Of a DNA stretch of 64,000 nt, positions 60,647 through 64,000 are shown piece after piece (the first letter of the stretch is position 1; each line of letters begins with the position of its first letter). Under the pieces are notes generated by a model. It was not told the DNA's origin. It did not search any database and saw only the letters and a program-made list of their open reading frames with translations. The translations under genes and the position numbers were made by a program. This DNA is from Trachythela sp. YZ-2020 (Eukaryota; Cnidaria; Anthozoa; Malacalcyonacea; Clavulariidae): NCBI GenBank assembly GCA_016169945.1, contig JADLSH010000199.1, positions 4,942,938-5,006,937 of the forward strand. The letters are read 5' to 3'.

Positions 60647-60959
60647 CATGTATTTACTGGTGAAAAGCTTTCCACCTGTTAGCTGTGATTATCAGTAAAT
60701 CAGTAATACAAATATTAACACAGAAATTTATCAAGTCAATGGCTGATTTACAATGCTATTCTTAATGTTATTTATAATTACTAAGTTTGTATATTATCTA
60801 GATTTGCCGACATTCATCAAGGCATCATAGTTTCTGTTCTGGTAAGAAAAAAATTATTGAGTTGTTTATTTCAAATCCATATATCAATTTCAATCAGTGG
60901 TTTTATCTTTATACAGCCAAATGTCGGGGCATGACCAGTCCTGCTCTATATCATATTTA
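60647..60959 (+). repeat. Satellite-embedded module, copy 2
   Basis: Same order as copy 1 with small deletions; the exon-like segment 60802-60841 is kept with one T lost and one gained, and both splice-site-like borders are intact. Confidence 0.8.
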
Positions 60960-63706
60960 GTATAACAACTGCCGAGATTAGAATTACATGCCAATTCCAC
61001 TAGTATAACAACTGCCGAGATTAGAATTACATGCTAACTCCACTAGTATAACAACTGCCGAGATTAGAATTACATGCCAACTCCACTAGTATAACAACTG
61101 CCGAGATTAGAATTACATGCCAACTCCACTAGTATAACAACTGCCGAGATTAGAATTACATGCCAACTCCACTAGTATAACAACTGCCGAGATTAGAATT
61201 ACATGCTAACTCCACTAGTATAACAACTGCCGAGATTAGAATTACATGCCAACTCCACTAGTATAACAACTGCCGAGATTAGAATTACATGGGACTCCAC
61301 TAGTATAAAAACTGCCGAGATTAGAATTACATGCCAAATCCACTAGTATAACAACTGCTGAGATTAGAATTACATGCCAACTCCACTAGTATAACAACTG
61401 CGAAGATTAGAATTACATGCCAACTCCACTAGTATAACATGCAACTACTGAGATTAGAATTACATGCCAACTCCACTAGTATAACAACTGCCGAGATTAG
61501 AATTACATGCCAACTCCACTAGTATAACAACTGCCGAGATTAGAATTACATGCCAACTCCACTAGTATAACAACTGCGAGATTAGAATTACATGCCAACT
61601 CCACTAGTATAACAACTGCCGAGATTAGAATTACATGCCAACTCCACTAGTATAACAACTGCTGAGATTAGAATTACATGCCAACTCCACTAGTATAACA
61701 ACTGCTGAGATTAGAATTACATGCCAGCTCCACCAGTATAACAACTGCCGAGATTAGAATTACATGCCAACTCCACTAGTATAACAACTGCCGAGATTAG
61801 AATTACATGCCAACTCCACTAGTATAACAACTGCCGAGATTAGAATTACATGCCAACTCCACTAGTATAACAACTGCTGAGATTAGAATTACATGCCAAC
61901 TCCACTAGTATAACAACTGCCGAGATTAGAATTACATGCCAACTCCACTAGTATAACAACTGCCGAGATTAGAATTACATGCCAGCTCCACTAGTATAAC
62001 AACTGCCGAGATTAGAATTACATGCCAACTCCACTAGTATAACAACTGCCGAGATTAGAATTACATGCCAACTCCACTAGTATAACAACTGCCGAGATTA
62101 AAATTACATGCCAACTCCACTAGTATAACAACTGCCGAGATTAGAATTACATGCCAACTCCACTAGTATAACAACTGCCGAGATTAGAATTACATGCCAA
62201 CTCCACTAGTATAACAACTGCCGAGATTAGAATTACATGCCAGCTCCACTAGTATAACAACTGCTGAGATTAGAATTACATGCCAACTCCACTAGTATAA
62301 CAACTGCGAAGATTAGAATTACATGCCAACTCCACTAGTATAAAAACTGCCGAGATTAGAATTACATGCCAAATCCACTAGTATAACAACTGCTGAGTTA
62401 GAATTACATGCCAACTCCACTAGTATAACAACTGTATAACAACTGCCGAGATTAGAATTACATGCCAACTCCACTAGTATAACAACTGCTGAGATTAGAA
62501 TTACATGCCAACTCCACTGGTATAACAACTGCCGAGATTAGAATTACATGCCAACTCCACTAGTATAACAACTGCCGAGATTAGAATTACATGCCAACTC
62601 CACTAGTATAACAACTGCCGAGATTAGAATTACATGCTCACTCCACTAGTATGACAACTGCTGAGATTAGAATTACATGCCAACTCCACTAGTATAACAA
62701 CTGCCAAGATTAGAATTACATGCCAACTCCACTAGTATAACAACTGCCGAGATTAGAATTACATGCCAACTCCACTAGTATAACAACTGCCGAGATTAGA
62801 ATTACATGCCAACTCCACTAGTATAACAACTGCAAGATTAGAATTACATGCCAACTCCACTGGTATAACAACTGCCGAGATTAGAATTACATGCCAATTC
62901 CACTAGTATAACAACTGCTGAGATTAGAATTACATGCTAACTCCACTAGTATAACAACTGCCGAGATTAGAATTACATGCCAACTCCACTAGTATAACAA
63001 CTGCCGAGATTAAATTACATGCCAACTCCACTAGTATAACAACTGCTGAGATTAGAATTACATGCCAACTCCACTAGTATAACAACTGCCGAGATTAGAA
63101 TTACATGCCAGCTCCACTGGTATAACTGCAAAATTATAATTACATGCCAACTCCACTAGTATAGCAACTGTCGAGATTAGAATTACATGCCAACTCCACT
63201 AGTATAACAACTGCCGAGATTAGAATTACATGCCAACTCCACTAGTATAACAACTGCCGAGATTAGAATTACATGCCAACTCCACCAGTATAACAACTGT
63301 CGAGATTAGAATTACATGCCAACTCCACTAGTATAACAACTGCCGAGATTAGAATTACATGCCAACTCCACTAGTATAACAACTGCCGAGATTAGAATTA
63401 CATGCCAACTCCACTAGTATAACAACTACCGAGATTAGAATTACATGCCAACTCCAATAGTATAACAACTGCTGAGATTAGAATTACATGCCAACTCCAC
63501 TAGTATAGCCACTGCCGAGATTAGAATTACATGCTAACTCCACTAGTATAACAACTACTGAGATTATAATTACATGCCAACTCCACCAGTATAACAACTG
63601 CTGAGATTAGAATTTCATGCCAACTCCACTAGTATAACAACTGCCGAGATTAGAATTACATGCCAACTCCACTGGTATAACCACTGCCGAGATTAGAATT
63701 ACATGC

Positions 63707-64000
63707 CATGTATTTACTGGTGAAAAGCTTTCCACCTGTTAGCTGTGATTATCAGTAAATCAGTACTACCAATATTAACACAGATATTTATCAAGTCAAG
63801 GGCTGATTGACCCTGCTATTCTTAATGTTATATATAATGACTAAGTTTGTATATTCTCTAGATTTGCCGACATTTCATCAAGGCATCATAGTTCTGTTCT
63901 GGTAAGAAAACTAATTATTGAGTTGTTATTTTGTATTTCAAATCCATATATCAATTTCAATCAGTGGTTTTTATCTTTATACAGCCAAATGTCGGGGGCA
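63707..64000 (+). repeat. Satellite-embedded module, copy 3, cut by the window end
   Basis: Closest to copy 1; exon-like segment 63862-63901 (40 nt), acceptor TTTATACAG and then CCAAATGTCGGGGG at the window edge. Confidence 0.8.

Larger units (their letters stand above)
54096..63706. repeat. 43-bp minisatellite, about 200 copies
   Basis: The consensus monomer runs ACTCCACTAGTATAACAACT then GCCGAGATTAGAATTACATG then CCA. Common variants are GCTGAG, ACCGAG, GCGAG (2 bp shorter), CCAAATCC and ACTGGTATAACC. It is interrupted by 0.3-kb modules at 54256-54588 and 60647-60959 and bounded by a third at 63707. It joins the first satellite directly near 54,094. Confidence 0.98.

Noticed and set aside
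54096..63706. CRISPR-like regular repeat
   Set aside because: The 43-bp monomers are head to tail with no unique spacers, in an intron-bearing animal genome; it is a minisatellite.

Overview
The window is nuclear DNA of an animal, most likely a cnidarian and probably an anthozoan (sea anemone or coral). Evidence: split genes with GT-AG introns, an ARMH3 orthologue in seven small exons, a Ras-like GTPase, tRNA-derived SINEs, hAT-type MITEs, Penelope-like elements, and a Polinton whose DNA polymerase B has N-terminal zinc fingers. The species call rests on recognising repeat families from memory and is an inference.

Layout: 1-13,690 is gene territory. ARMH3 exons (+) lie at 1,080-5,854 and two exons of a Ras-like GTPase (+) at 8,309-10,883, with introns and intergenic DNA packed with SINE copies and small inverted-repeat transposons, several with target-site duplications (TSDs).

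13,695-29,530 is one 15.8-kb Polinton/Maverick-type element with 5'-AG...CT-3' ends and a 6-bp TSD (TATGTT). It is almost wholly a palindrome: each arm carries the terminal repeat, a PolB gene, a small ORF region and a CPICGKK zinc-finger ORF, and the arms meet at a 117-bp loop (22,431-22,547). The left PolB is an intact 1,263-codon ORF; the right copy is broken by many small indels. A 1.8-kb transposon sits in the left arm only, and the right arm preserves its empty site. I see no integrase, capsid, packaging ATPase or protease, so it looks like a defective inverted dimer of one end of a larger element.

29,537-46,000 is mostly transposon debris: diverged tandem units, a perfect 34-bp-arm hairpin, a 1.2-kb foldback, a truncated LINE, a decayed Penelope element and a second Penelope fragment. 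One unrecognised exon lies on the minus strand (38,540-38,653), next to a recent 1,002-bp tandem duplication that cut an hAT-like element. A possible promoter and two small exons lie at about 45,340-45,888.

46,008-64,000 is satellite DNA. The first block has 24 copies of a roughly 150-bp unit separated by pentanucleotide arrays (TATAC, CATAC, CTACT, CTACC, CCCTA), organised in higher-order repeats. The second has about 200 copies of a 43-bp monomer, interrupted by three copies of a 0.3-kb module that carries exon-like segments. The two blocks share a 32-bp core, and the 43-bp monomer seems to be derived from it. Long open frames in this block are translations of simple repeats, not genes.
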